Below are positions 45,032 through 57,940 of a DNA stretch of 64,000 nt, piece after piece. The notes under the pieces were generated by a model. It had not been told where the DNA came from, did not search any database, and worked only from the letters and a program-made list of their open reading frames with translations. The DNA is from Mycoplasma tauri (lineage in GTDB: Bacteria > Bacillota_I > Bacilli_A > Mycoplasmatales > Metamycoplasmataceae): positions 700,151-764,150 of the forward strand of contig NZ_CP070479.1 in assembly GCF_016925555.1 (NCBI RefSeq), given 5' to 3'. Numbering within the stretch: position 1 is the stretch's first letter; each line of letters starts with the position of its first letter. A program made the position numbers and the translations under genes.

Positions 45032-45037
45032 ATTATA
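45032..45037 (-). promoter_or_regulatory. -10 box of the LacI-type gene
   Basis: TATAAT on the minus strand, 6 nt before the ATG at 45025. Confidence 0.55.
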
Positions 45038-45139
45038 TATAAATTTTTAAAAGTGGTAAATTTCCATAAAAATTATAATAGCATTATAAAATAGGCCCAT
45101 TTGAAAATGCATTTCATTTTTCTATATGATATAATATAA

Positions 45140-45226
45140 AAGCCGGAGAAATAATAACCTTATAACTTGGTCAGGACAGAAATGGAGCAGCCACATTAAG
45201 AAGTATTATGTTCACTGGCTTTTTAT
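45140..45226 (+). ncRNA. ffs: Signal recognition particle RNA (4.5S type)
   Basis: The SRP domain IV core is present: GGTCAGGACAGAAATGGAGCAGCC, with the GGAA-type tip AGGACAG and ATGGAGCAG side. The ends AAGCC and GGCTT pair to close the hairpin, and T5 follows as a terminator. TATAAT at 45130-45135 is a good -10 box. It binds Ffh to deliver proteins to the membrane. Confidence 0.93.
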
Positions 45227-45245
45227 ATATTTCGGGAGAAATTTT

Positions 45246-45635
45246 ATGCAATTATCAACATCTGAAATAGTTCAATTTACTTTTATAACTGTTTTTTTAC
45301 TATTCACTTTTTTGGTTAAGGTTCACTATTTTTTCAGTTTTAAATCAAAAGAATGACATATTTATAATTATGGTTTAGGTAAATGATATTCATCATTATC
45401 AATTATGATAATAGCAATGATTTTTTCTGGAATAGTAATATATCCATGAGTTATGGCTTTAATCATAAATCTATTCAATAAATATTACAATGATTCATTA
45501 TTACATCCTTTGCAAGCAAAGACTCCAATAATTTTTAGTTTTATAATAGTTCAATTTATACATATAAATAATTTGGTTTTATTTTTTAAATTTGCTGTTT
45601 TTAAAAAATATGCAAAACCGAATAAAATGGTGTAA
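45246..45635 (+). CDS. Hypothetical membrane protein
   Basis: A 129-residue protein with three or four hydrophobic helices (residues about 10-30, 50-72, 72-90 and 95-115). It begins MQLSTSEIVQFTFITVFLL. TGA codons near residue 37, 47 and 68 are Trp. GGGAGA precedes the ATG at a usual distance. It follows the SRP RNA by 20 nt, so it may be cotranscribed when the RNA terminator is read through. I do not recognise the family. Confidence 0.65.
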
Positions 45636-45651
45636 TATTTATATTGTATAT

Positions 45652-45735
45652 CCCCAAGTGGTGGAATGGTAGACGCTGTGGACTCAAAATCCACTGGAGA
45701 GATCCGTGCAGGTTCAAGTCCTGTCTTGGGGACCA
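45652..45735 (+). tRNA. tRNA-Leu (anticodon CAA)
   Basis: An 84-nt class II tRNA with CCA encoded; anticodon loop CTCAAAA between GTGGA and TCCAC. The acceptor CCCCAAG/CTTGGGG pairs fully, and the variable arm is long, as in leucine tRNAs. It reads UUG. Confidence 0.94.
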
Positions 45736-45773
45736 TATGATAATTTCGCCTAAAAAACGATGTTTTACAGTAA

Positions 45774-45806
45774 CAAAAAAAACACGAGAATAAATCGTGT
45801 TTTTAT
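45774..45806. terminator. Bidirectional terminator between tRNA-Leu and mgtA
   Basis: AAAAACACGA/TCGTGTTTTT with loop GAATAAA; A and T runs on both sides serve the + tRNA and the - mgtA. Confidence 0.8.
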
Positions 45807-48506
45807 TTATAAAATTTCCTTATATATTTTTTTGTAAATTAATTTAACAATCATAACCAATGTAATATATAGCAATACCAATCCTGCCATCATTAAATAG
45901 AACCAAGGATTTAATGGTTTAACTTTTAGTAAAACATTAAGACCAGGAATATATGGCACTGTAGTAACTAATGCTATTCCCAAAAATGAAGATAAGAACA
46001 ACAGTATTGATGATCTTGATTGAATAAAAGGTATTTTTTCAGTTCTTATAAAATGAATTATTAAACTTTGTGTTCACATAGATATTACAAACCAACCTGT
46101 TTGGAATAATATTACTCACTCAATTGAATCTCTGTTAAGCTCTGGATATAATTGTGGTATAAATACTCAATTTAATAATATAAAAGCCAAAATGTCAATT
46201 ATTGAACTAACTGGTCCAAATCACAACATAAATTTAACTATCATTTTTATATTGAACTGTCGTGGTCTTTTTATAAATTCCTTATCAACATTATCTCATG
46301 GTATTGTCCCACAAGCTATGTCATAAACTAAATTCATAAACAATATTTGTGCAGCAGCTAATGGTACAAAAGGGAGTAAAATTGCAGCAATTAAAATACT
46401 AAAAATATTTCCAAAATTACTACTTATTGTCATTTTTATGTATTTATTCATATTAGCATATGTTTTTCTGCCCTCGACAATTCCTGTTGCCAGAACATTT
46501 AAATCTTTTTCTAAAAGAATTATATTGGCGCTTTCTTTTGCAATATCAACAGCAGTATCCACAGATATAGAAACATCAGCAGCTTTCATTGCTGGAGCAT
46601 CATTAATTCCATCACCCATGTAACCTACTACATGACCTTTATCTTTGAGTGCTTGAATAATATCAGCCTTTTGATTGGGACTTAATTTAGCAAAAATATT
46701 ATGTTTATTTACCAAATCTTTTAACTGCTCATATTCTATCCCAATTAAATCCTTACCTAAAATGATGCCTTCTGTTGGAATACCAACTTTATCACATATA
46801 GCTTTTGTTACTCTAGCATTATCTCCAGTTAATATTTTGACATCTACTCCTAATTCATAAAGGTTTTTGATAGCTGATGCAGTAGATTCTTTTGGTGGAT
46901 CTAAAAAAGCCAAGTATCCTATTAAAGTCATATCTTTTTCATCTTCAACACTAAATTTTCCTTCATTACTTGGATTCTTTTTTCTAGCAACCGCTATCAC
47001 ACGCATACCTTGATCATTTAATTTATCAACTTGTTTAAGAACTTTATCAATCATACTTTTATCAAGTTTTTTAATTTCATTATTTAATTCTAAATAAGCG
47101 CAAACTGATAAAATTTCTTCAACGGCTCCTTTTGTAACCATTTCAATATCACTGTTCTTATTTTTTACTAAAACTGTCATTCTTTTACGATTAAAATCAA
47201 ATGGAATTTCATCAATTTTCTTATAAACAGTCTCAAGATTTCTTAATTCAGCTACTGTATCACTTAATTCTTCTGTTTTATTTAATATAGATAAATCTAA
47301 CAAATTTTTTAATCCGGTTTGATAATAACTATTTAAAAAACCATATTTTAAAACATTAAAATCTTCATGTCCTAAAACGTCTAAATGCATCTGTAAAACA
47401 ACTTGATCAAGCGTTAATGTCCCGGTTTTATCCGTACAAAAAACATCCATTGCTCCAAAATTCTGAATTGAATTTAAGCTCTTGACAATTGTTTTCTTTT
47501 TAGACATCTTTGTTGCACCCTTAGCTAGAGTACTAGTCACAATCATAGGTAGCATTTCCGGAGTTAGGCCTACTGCAACAGAAATTGCAAACATTAAAGC
47601 CTCTATTCATTTATGTCCATTACTGTAATTTTTAAGTCCTACAATTAAAAAAACAATAGGCACAACTGAAATCATTATTTTAAATAATAATCAAGAAATA
47701 GCATTTATTCCTTTTTCAAAACTTGTTTTTGCAGGTTTTTCATTAATTTTTTTAGCCACTTGGCCTAAATATGTATTGTCACCTGTAACAATTACAATTG
47801 CTTTTGCACTTCCAGAAATAATATTAGACCCCATGAAAGCAACATTATTTAAATCTGTTACACTTTGAACTTCAGTATTTATATATCTGCTACTTGCAAA
47901 CTTTTCAACTGGTTCACTTTCTCCTGTAAGTGAAGCTTGCGAAACAAATAAGTCTTTTGCACTTAAAATTCTTAAATCTGCTGGAATAATATCGCCAGCA
48001 GCTAATATTACAATATCACCTACAACAACTTCATCTAATGGAATCTCATAATATACTCCATTTCTTTCAACTTTGGTTGTTGTTTGAACCATTTGTATAA
48101 GTTTTGATGCTGATGAACTATTTCTTGAATCTTCTATTGCATGCAAAATTCCACTTACTAAAACCATTGACATAATAATTATTATTGTTGCTGGTTCTGC
48201 ATTTTTATCCTGCGACAAGGGAATAATGACATCTATAATCAATGAAATAAGGGAGAGAATCATTAATATAATTGAAAATGGATTAAAAAAAGCTTCAATT
48301 ATTCTTTTTAAAATAACATTCTTATTCTTTTTGCTAAGTGAGTTTTTACCAAATTTTTCTCTATTTTCTTCAATTTGATCATCGTTTGTAATCCCTTTCT
48401 GGGACGAATTCAATTTAGTGTATAACTCATTTACATTTATTTTTGAATTAATAATCAACTCTTTTTGAATGTCATTTGTTGAATTTTTAAGATTATTTTT
48501 TTTCAT
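45807..48506 (-). CDS. mgtA: Magnesium-translocating P-type ATPase
   Basis: An 899-residue P-type pump for Mg2+ uptake. The TGES loop is SLTGESEPV near residue 205, the phosphorylation site is Asp359 in DKTGTLT, TGDN and [12 protein letters not shown] are further catalytic parts, and [20 protein letters not shown] is typical of MgtA. Ten TM helices are spread over both ends. Several TGA codons are Trp. GGGGGAG precedes the ATG. The space upstream is only 80 bp and includes a terminator, so an M-box riboswitch is unlikely. Confidence 0.94.
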
Positions 48507-48555
48507 TACTCCCCCTTTTTTAATCTTAATTAAAAAAATTATATTAAATTGTTAA

Positions 48556-48584
48556 CAAAAAATGCAGCTAATATACTGCATTTT
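48556..48584 (-). terminator. Terminator after the ABC ATPase gene
   Basis: On the minus strand, ATGCAG/CTGCAT with an 8-nt loop, followed by TTTTTTG. It isolates mgtA from the ABC unit. Confidence 0.75.
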
Positions 48585-48586
48585 GC

Positions 48587-49588
48587 TTACTCTTTAAATA
48601 AATCTATTTCGTCAGGATGAATGGGATTTTTGTTAACTTCAATTTTTTCAATTATACCATTTGAAACATAAACAACCCTATCTGCCATAGCAGCCATAAT
48701 TGGATTATGAGATACCATAACAACTGTTGTTCCTTTTTCCTTATTAACTTCATAAAGAAATTTTAAGACTATTTTAGTAGTTATTTCATCAAGAGCACCA
48801 GTTGGTTCATCTGCAAAAATAATGTCAGAATTTTTTGCCAAAGCTCTCATAATAGAAACTCTTTGTTGTTGTCCACCGGACATCTGTGAAGGATACTTAT
48901 TAATTTCTTCTTCTAAACCAAACTTTTTAAATAATTCATAAATATCATTTTTTCTTTCTGGGTCTAACTGTAAATATCTCCCAGTTTCTACATTATCATA
49001 TGCACTTAAGTTTTCTAACAAGTTATAGTTTTGAAAAATAAAACTCACATGTTTTCTTCTAAATAAAGTTAACTTATTATTTGATAAATGTGCTAAAGAA
49101 TTATTGCAAACAATAACATCTCCTTTTGTTGGCCTATCAAGCCCGCTCATTAAGTTTAATAGTGTACTCTTGCCACCGCCCGAGATACCAAAAATTAAAA
49201 TTAATTCACCTTTTTTGACATCCATAGTTACATTTTTTAAAACCCTTGTAACGACGTTATCGCTAACATAGTATTTACTTACATTTTTAATTTCAATAAC
49301 TTTATCAGGATCATTTTTCAAATTTTTGTTAGTTTCTTTTTTATGCTTTTTAGTATTTAACTTAACAAGCATTCTTTTTATTTTTCTTGGAACAAGAATA
49401 TTTTTTTTATCGCTTTTTGCATCTAATAAGGCAAAAATATTGTCTTTTGTTATTTTTTCGCCTTTTTTAATTTCTAATTTATTAATATTGCTACTTTGAA
49501 TTTTTTCAGCATCAAGGATATCTGAAAAAGCTTTTTTATTAATATTTTGCTTTTTCTTGTTTTTCTTATCATTTTTTAACTCTTCCAT
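48587..49588 (-). CDS. ABC transporter ATP-binding protein
   Basis: A 333-residue ATPase of the MacB/LolD class. Walker A is GISGGGKST (134-142), the signature is MSGGQQQRV, and Walker B with the D-loop is DIIFADEPTGALDE. An N-terminal, Lys-rich extension of about 95 residues precedes the ABC domain and is unusual. It starts 2 nt after the stop of the giant permease, with which it should form one transporter. The substrate is unknown; peptides, lipoproteins or drugs are all possible. Confidence 0.93.
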   Translation of the reverse strand: MEELKNDKKNKKKQNINKKAFSDILDAEKIQSSNINKLEIKKGEKITKDNIFALLDAKSDKKNILVPRKIKRMLVKLNTKKHKKETNKNLKNDPDKVIEIKNVSKYYVSDNVVTRVLKNVTMDVKKGELILIFGISGGGKSTLLNLMSGLDRPTKGDVIVCNNSLAHLSNNKLTLFRRKHVSFIFQNYNLLENLSAYDNVETGRYLQLDPERKNDIYELFKKFGLEEEINKYPSQMSGGQQQRVSIMRALAKNSDIIFADEPTGALDEITTKIVLKFLYEVNKEKGTTVVMVSHNPIMAAMADRVVYVSNGIIEKIEVNKNPIHPDEIDLFKE

Positions 49589-49590
49589 AG

Positions 49591-52500
49591 CTATTTTCCT
49601 TTTAGTAAATCAACAGGTTTCATTTTGCTAATTGTATATCACACTAGCAATGATGTAATTATAAATACTCCGAACATTAAAATTGTTGTTATTAAAACAT
49701 GATGCCATTTCAACGTCAATAATAGAGCAATAGAAGATGAACTCAACAAGAAAATATTAAATATTTGAATAATTAATAGCACTATTGGAATGGCTAACAA
49801 TAAAGCCCCAATAATAAAAGGTATAAACACTTTAAAGAACATACTCATTTTTTCTTTTTGCGTATAACCTAATATAGATCATATCGCAATATTTTTCTCA
49901 TGCTCACTAACCATTATTGTTGACATTATTATTAAAATAATTAAAGAAATTATGAAACTAATTGCAATTATTAATATTGTTATATTTTCAATTGTTGATC
50001 CTACTTGTTTTGTAAAACCAACTTCAATATCTTTTGAATCAATAGATGTACTTAAAGCAATATAAAGTTTATTATCATAAATTTTGCTAAAGTTTTCAAT
50101 ATGCACTCTTGCATTGTTTCTTGCTGTTTTATACAGGTTTTCGGAATATTGACTAGCAGATGAATCTAAGAATTTAGCAATTTCATCTTTGCTTAATCCA
50201 TGTTGCTTTTGTAAAACTCCGCCTTTGCTTGGATCACTAACATTTACGCCAAAAATTTGATCAAACATTTTATATATTGTTCCAGAATCTAATGAATCTA
50301 AACTAAAACCGTCAAGCCCTGATCAATATCCGCTTAATGAATAAAGTGATGTTGAATCAGTAACTTGTGTTGGTGTATGATTCATAGTCATAACACCATT
50401 AAATGCTTCTTTAACCTCAGATTTAAAGCCTACTAATTTATTTGCAACTTCCTGAGTAGTCACTAGCTCATTATTTATATATGTAGGAATAAACCCAATA
50501 ACTTTAAATTTAGCTGACCTCTTATTCTCATAATCATTTTTTATTTCAGTAAGTACTTTATTATTATGATTATTTTGATGAACTTTTTCAAGTATTTTTT
50601 GTTTATACCTATCTATTCTATTGTTTATTTTAAATTCTAATATTTGTCCATTTGAAATATTATTTTTCCTTTTAAATACTTCATTAACAAGAATTGGATA
50701 AATATTCTCATTTTCTTTGTATTTATAATTATAAAGAGTATCAAATAAATTGTTTCCATTATCGTCAAATAAATTAATCATTGGCTTTTTGCCTTTTTCT
50801 GGTTTTTTATAACCATAAATTTTTACATTCGACTTATTATAGGTTGAATTTAAATAAGTATATGTCTCATCATAATTCTTATCAAATAAAACACCACCAA
50901 AGCTAATAAAGAAATCATTGTTTCATGCTTTATCTAAGTTTGATTTATCACTTATTCAATAATCGGATTTTATTTGATTTTTCTTTCATCCTTTAATAGG
51001 ATTTATGAATTCTTCATTATTAATTTTTCTTCTTAAGTTTTCTTTAACTACTAAATTAATCTTTCTATAAGCATTGACTAAGAATTCTCTATAATGATCT
51101 CTTCCGCCGTCTATACCAGTTTTAATAGATTTCATTTCATATTTTTGATCATCGTTATTCCAATAAGCTATTTTAAATGAACCTTGCTTTTCATGTTCTG
51201 GTTTATAGTATTTGAAAAAGCTATATTTTTTTCCTTTTGCATCTTCATAAGACATAAATCCATTTTCTGGATTTACCTTTAAAACAGGTTTATTAGGATC
51301 ATTTATGTATTTTGCTTCATCATCTAAACTTTGACTTCATTCAAGTTGATAACCAACTTTATCTCTTAATAAATCTATTTTAGCTTTTTGACTATCAGGC
51401 ATACCATTGTATGCAACTAACCAAGGGTCAGCCGCTACGCTAGCATCAATAGCAACATTTACACCAAATTGAGAAAGTATATGTCCTTCTCCATTAATTG
51501 GATTACCATTAACTATATCATTTGGATTTATTATGCTTGACTTACCCGGTTTAAAGTAATCAGCTACTTCTCTATTCCCTTCAGCTATATTCCCGATAGG
51601 AGTGTAAAGTGAATTACTTAAATCATTTAAATCATATTTAGTATAATATCCGCCTTCAATTGTTGGACTTTCCAAATCAACTTTAAACTTATAATTTTTA
51701 TTTTCATATGTTGAATTAATAGTTTTACTAAATGTTTTAATATTAGCTATACCAAACATAGTTGCTATTGATGTAAGTAACACACTACCACTAAATGCTG
51801 TTAGCTTCCAAAAACTTGAATAAGCTAGAGCATAAGAAAAACGTTTTTTAACATTTTTCTTATCAACGAATTTGTATTTAACCTTATAAAATCATTTTCC
51901 TTTTGGAATTTCATCATCACCTGTTATTAGACTATTAGGTTTTTTTCTAAGTGTTAAAAGTGAAACAACAATAATCAATAAACTCATTCCAAAAAATGGA
52001 ACAAATACTATAAATAGTAGGCCAATAATGCTAAACGGTACCACTTCCTTAGGCAAAGTTCAGTAGTTAGAAAACACATTTTGAAGCAATGTCTGGGTTC
52101 TAAAACCAATCACATAACCTAAAACACCACCAACAATAGCTGTAACCATTGCAAAAGCTGTTAATGATATTGCTATCTCAATAGGCTTGTACCCTTGAGC
52201 AAGCAATATACCAAGCACCTTAGCTTTTTTAGCAATATATCTTCTAATGATAAATATTATTGCAACAGAGACAACTATTGCAAAAACAGTAATCATAACT
52301 ACAATAACTACTGATATAGTTTTTATCATGCTATCAATGGTGGTTATTCTTAATGCTCTTTCAGGATTAATTGGGTCAATTTCATTATATAAGAAAACCC
52401 TTTGAATTTTATTGGCATCTGTAATTAAACTATTAACTACATCCGTAATTTCTTTTTTAACCTGTGAATCAGACTTATTCGAACCATTTTTAATCAATAA

Positions 52501-55500
52501 ATTTTTCTTAATAACATTACCTTGGTAAGCTGCAACAATTCTTGAAAAACCATAATTATTAACATAAACCAATGCCTGTTTTTGTGTATTAACTTGTAGG
52601 TTATTTTCATCGATAACTGGATATATATAATCAACAGTGTTGTCTTCACCAATAATCAAATATTTAATTCCACTTACATTAATTACATATTTATCATCTA
52701 ATAAATTGATCATTTTTTCAATTTCAACACTATTTGATGGAATTTCTCCAGTATATACTGCTTTATTATTCCTAATCAAATAAGCATAATTAACCTTAGC
52801 TAAATAACTTCTAGCATCATTAAATACAATGTCTCTCATTTCCTTCGGTTCAACAATATTGTTGATAATTTGATTAACCAATTTAATGAAATCTAGACCA
52901 AAAACATTAACTGAATTTTCTTTTTTAAATAACTTGTTAATTTGAGCACCATCGAGAACCATTAATTTTTCTTCATTAAAATCTATTGGAATTAATGAAG
53001 TGTCGTTGTTTCTTCAAATATGTTCAAATAATTTATTTAAATCAACTTTTTTAGTTTGAATTATTTCCTCAAAATTGCCTATTTTATTTGTAACAATATA
53101 AGCTAAATTACCTTTAATATTTGCTTCATTTTGTTCTTGAGAAACTAAGAAAGAAGCTACAACCTGCGGATAAATAGATCTTAATATTGGATTAATTAAA
53201 ATTCTAGATATACCGAATAATTCAACTGGGAAGTTCATTCTCATTTCATAAACAATAGGAATAATGAATTGTCTAGACTCTCAAAATTCATTTTTACTTA
53301 GATAATTATTTAAAAACTTTCTAATAGTTTCATAGTAGATACCATTAGGAGCTTTTGATGATGAAACATACTCTTTGCTTGCGCCAATTAAACCGAATAA
53401 CTCAATTAATAAGCTCTTTTGGTTGATTATAAATTCTTTAAATTTTTTATTATTATTTACTAAATTTTGAACTTTTTCATTTACAAATTTTTTACCATCA
53501 TAGTCAAAGATATTAACCAATTCTGGCCTTAAAAATGAATTAGAAACTCCAAATTGTGTCTGATCATATAGTGGTAAATTGCCTTTTTTTGTTTTTTTAT
53601 TTACTTCACTTAGTATTTCACTATTGATACTTAAATTTAATAAATCATTTATAAATTTAATAGTTTCTGAATGTGTGGCACCATTATTTGCAACAAACAT
53701 ATTTATCCATGGTAAAAAGATATCGAAAGCTTGTGCTCCTAAAGCATAATCATTTTCAACAGTTATATTATCAACATTTCTTAATAAACCTTTTATAGTT
53801 TTCCATGTAAAGTTAACTTCATCATCATTAAAATTATATAAATCCTTTAATAAATCAGCGCCTGTAGCATTTGTTGAAGTAATAAAGAAATTATTTCTAC
53901 TGTTTTTTGTTTGTGATATAAAAAGCAAAATATTATTTATATGTTTGATAATTTTTTCATCAATTATATCTTTTAATTCACTTGCAATTTTGTAGTGCTT
54001 TAAAGTCTTTTGACTATCCATATTTAGTTCGCCAAAAAATATTAATTTGTTTTCTTTTTCCCGTTGCAAATTCTCTATATTTTTAATTACATTAAGCAAC
54101 TCTTGCTCAATTACATAATTTTTAAATAACTGATTCTTTTTTGCCCCCAAAACATCTGTAAAAATAGGTATAAAGTCAAAGAAGCTTAGTTTATTATCAT
54201 CCTTATCAGGTAGATAAATTTTATATTTTTGATTATTTATCTCAATTTCTTTCTCAATAACTTTATCAGAAAGGTTAAACATCTTGATTAGGTTTTTCTT
54301 AAATCCACTGTTACTTCCAGGGCTTGAAAAAATGCCATAAATAAATGCCATCATACCATCACTAGGCCTTATTGTGTGAAGGGCAACCTTTTCAGATAAC
54401 ACTGTTTCACTGTTATTTTCGTAATTTGGATATGTTTTTTTATAATCAATAAATTCAAGCTTCATATGCTTATCAATATAATCTGATATGATTTGTAAAT
54501 CTATATTTTTAATTATATAAATAAGTCCATCTTTAAAATTATTATAATCTCCATCAAAATTTATTTTAGTTAATATTTTAGCTATAAATTCTTTCATAAA
54601 AGGTGCTTTATAATCTAATAATTTACTTAAAAAACTTGATGAATTACTTAGATCTAATGTATTGTTTATATCTAAGTTATTTATTAAAGTTATTAATCCA
54701 TCTTTAAGCGTTTTTTGATCAATAGATTTAAATGATCAGTTAATTAAAGTTCCTGTGCTTAATCTGACAGTATATTGAGCACCATTGTGTTCTATTTTTT
54801 TCTTTCATTGATTTCCATATCATTCATGAGCTAAATCACTAAATTTATAAAAATCAATACTTAATATTATTTTCTGAATTGCATTAATTACTTCTTTTGG
54901 ATCTTTTGATAAATTAACCAAATCCTCAGCATTAATATATTTGTTAATATTTAATTTTGTTAGTTTTTCAATAAAGCTATAAATGTTCGTTACTTCTTTT
55001 AATAAATATTCTTTTTGTCTTGCTATATCATCACTAATCGATTTGATTTTTGATTTAACATTCTCAAAAATATTCACAATTAGTGATTTGAACATATCTC
55101 CAGATTGATTGTGACTCAATTTATGAATAATATCAAAAATTATTTTTGGTAATATTTCAGTATTTATTTTTCCACTTATAAAGACATTTGCAAATTTATT
55201 TTCATTTAAAGATTCTTTAATTGCATTTGAAAGAGCAAAAACATGCTCAGGAGAAATATATTTAAATTTAACTAATTCAGAATTAAGCAATTGCTGCTCA
55301 ATTGCTGTAGATAAATAATTTACATTACCAGATTCTAAAATATCATTCAATAATTCTGTTTTTGGAGATAAATATTGGACAGGTATATATCAAAGATTAT
55401 TTAATAATGGGTCATTTTTAACTCAACCATTACCTTCTACTTTAATATTTTCTGTTGCAATTGTCAAATTATTTGTAATCATTCATTTTGACAATGTTCC

Positions 55501-57711
55501 CTTATCAAAACCTTTATTTTTAACGCCATCAGGATAGACAACTTTTCAAATAATTGAATTACCATTCGATTCAGAAGTAACTAATTTATAGGTATTCTCA
55601 AAAAATGCTATTCCAAAATTAAGTTTTTTATATGTATTATTTAATACTTCCTTATCAATGATCCTATTATCATTTGTTACCATGTAATTATTCAACATAA
55701 CTACTTTTGCAGGAATAGTAATATGTTTGTTATTTAATGGATTTACATCAACAATATTTACAAACTCGTACACAGGCTCAATATATTCAGGATTAGGATA
55801 AAGATTTCTTCCAATAGATTGAATAATCAATGATGCATAATATGGTGGAACTTGTGAATCTTTGTAAAATGATTCTTCTGAATTAAAATTTATAGAATTC
55901 AATTTACTTGGATTAAATTGTTCATTATAAAGTTTTCCAACATTAGTTTTTATGCCATCTACTTCAAATTTATCATTACCAGCATCAATAAAATGAAACA
56001 CATTGTGCTCACCATTTATATCATTAATTGAATCAACTGTTATAGATTTTCTTAAACCTATATTTTCTTCACCATTAACAATATTCTTAACTTTATCAAC
56101 AATCAAGTTTTTGGTAACTTCATAAGCTTCTTGTTTAATATAATTAAACCTTATGCTCTTTATATCTTTGTTATTTATTAATTCTAATTTTTGATTAATG
56201 CTTAAATTATTATCTTGTAAATATTTTTCCAATTCTAAAATTGTTTTTGCATTATCTTTTGTTAATCTATAAGGTTCTGAAGAAGTATCATTTGGAATTT
56301 TATATCCTTCATCTCCTTTAGTAGTAAAAAGTTTCAACATTAAATCTTTTTCATTAATTTTGCTATTAAGAATAACATTTCTTTCTGATTTTAAATCATC
56401 ATATGGAATAATAGTTGTTTTTTCTTTCTTTTCTCAATATGAAAAATCTTTTAGATCATTTCAAATTTTATGCTCAGCAGAGCTTTTATCATTCTTTTTT
56501 TCTTCTAAATAAGACATGAATGTATGAAATGCACCAGTCCATTTTTCCTTATAATCATTCAAAAAAGAAGTATGATAATTTCATCTCTCAAAATATGTTT
56601 TGACATTTTTAGAAGCTAATAAACTTTTATCAATTTTAATCTTTCTGCCAGGTCTAATGGTTATTGATTTTTCAGGATAAGTCTTTAGTTCTTCATCATA
56701 AAAATCTTTTAATTTTCAAGTTTTTTTAACATCTATTAAATCATTTATTTTTTCAAATTTACCTGTTTTATAATCCAATAAAGCAGACAGGTCCTTATTT
56801 ACATCATTTTGTACGAATACAAAGTTATTATCTAATCTTTTTGTAAAACCTAATTTCTTAATTCAAACATCTGGATGTATAATAACACCTTTGCCTATAT
56901 TTAGTCAAGATTTACCAATTGAATAATCTGCAGTTATTTTTTTATTTACAACATCAATAAATAATGGGCTCACTTGATATGCTAACAATTCTTCATTAGG
57001 TTCATCAAATGATTTTATTTGAAGTAAGTCCCCTAATTTATAATTTCTATCAAATTCAAGATCTTGTTCCAAATTAAGTTTATATTCTTCTTTAATTGGA
57101 GAAAAAATGCCTTTATTGTCTTGTTTGTATATAAATATATTTTTAGAAACATTGCCTTTCAAAATGAAGTAAGCATTATCGGCATCTATAGAATTTTGAC
57201 CCAATTCAAATGAAACAATATCATTATTTTTATCTGTTATGTATGTATAGTAAAGAGACTGTAGATCAGTTTTTTTGAAATAAATGTTGTTTGAATTTTC
57301 GATAATCTCTTGACCATTACCAGTATTATCAACATACTTAAGTTTTGCCAAACTTATAAAATCAGATTTTGGTGAATAAAGAATATTTTCAAAACTTCTT
57401 TCATCATTATTGCTATTTTTTATTTCATAAGTTACAGGTTCATAAACTTTTTTATCTTGTGTAGAATCTTTTCCATTAACAAAATAACCCTGATTATAAA
57501 CTGCTCCTTGAGTAGGAAAATTAAAATCGAGTGAAACATTATGAAGTTTTGAAACATTTTTATAATCATGAAAACCTTTAACCATTGAAGATTTTAAAGT
57601 TGAAAGTAAAGAAAAAACAACAGAGGTTAAAAAAACCAATATTCCTAAACCAAATACCATTACTTTATTCTTTGAAAAAGACTTTAATACTTCTTTAAAT
57701 AGCCTTCACAT
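49591..57711 (-). CDS. Giant FtsX/MacB-type ABC transporter permease
   Basis: A 2706-residue membrane protein, open for 8.1 kb with only TGA codons (Trp) in frame; I read the frame across every gap between its larger open pieces and found no TAA or TAG. A TM helix at residues 18-40 is followed by about 1700 residues of extracytoplasmic sequence. Helices at about 1785-1930 form one FtsX-like domain (IKTISVVIVVMITVFAIVVSVAIIF, then LGILLAQGYKPIEIAISL). A second extracytoplasmic part follows, and a C-terminal set of helices ends the chain at 2575-2706. GTGAGGAT precedes the ATG at 57711. Its ATPase is next to it. The large outer domain may bind or cleave exported material. Confidence 0.85.
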
Positions 57712-57907
57712 TATATCCTCACTTATTTAAAGTAATATATTGTAGTATTATATTAAATTAATTAATTTTAACCATTAATGATAAAAAATGTTTTTTATTG
57801 TTTTATAAATTGTTTTAAAAACACTAAAATATCTATAAAATAATTATTTTCATTAAATTCATCTTAATTTATTCATAGTTTTTTATGCTACAGAGTTAAA
57901 ACAAAAA

Positions 57908-57940
57908 AACAAAAAAACACAAAAATGTGTTTTTAATAAA
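57908..57940 (-). terminator. Terminator after ftsH
   Basis: On the minus strand, AAAACACA/TGTGTTTT with a 4-nt loop, then T-rich sequence. The 228-bp gap to the permease gene holds little else visible. Confidence 0.75.

Noticed and set aside
48507..48586. M-box magnesium riboswitch before mgtA
   Set aside because: The gap is only 80 bp and is mostly a terminator for the ABC gene plus a ribosome site; there is no room for the M-box fold.
49591..57711. A series of eleven separate small permease genes or a pseudogene
   Set aside because: All pieces share one frame and every break inspected is TGA, which codes for Trp here; no TAA or TAG occurs in frame.
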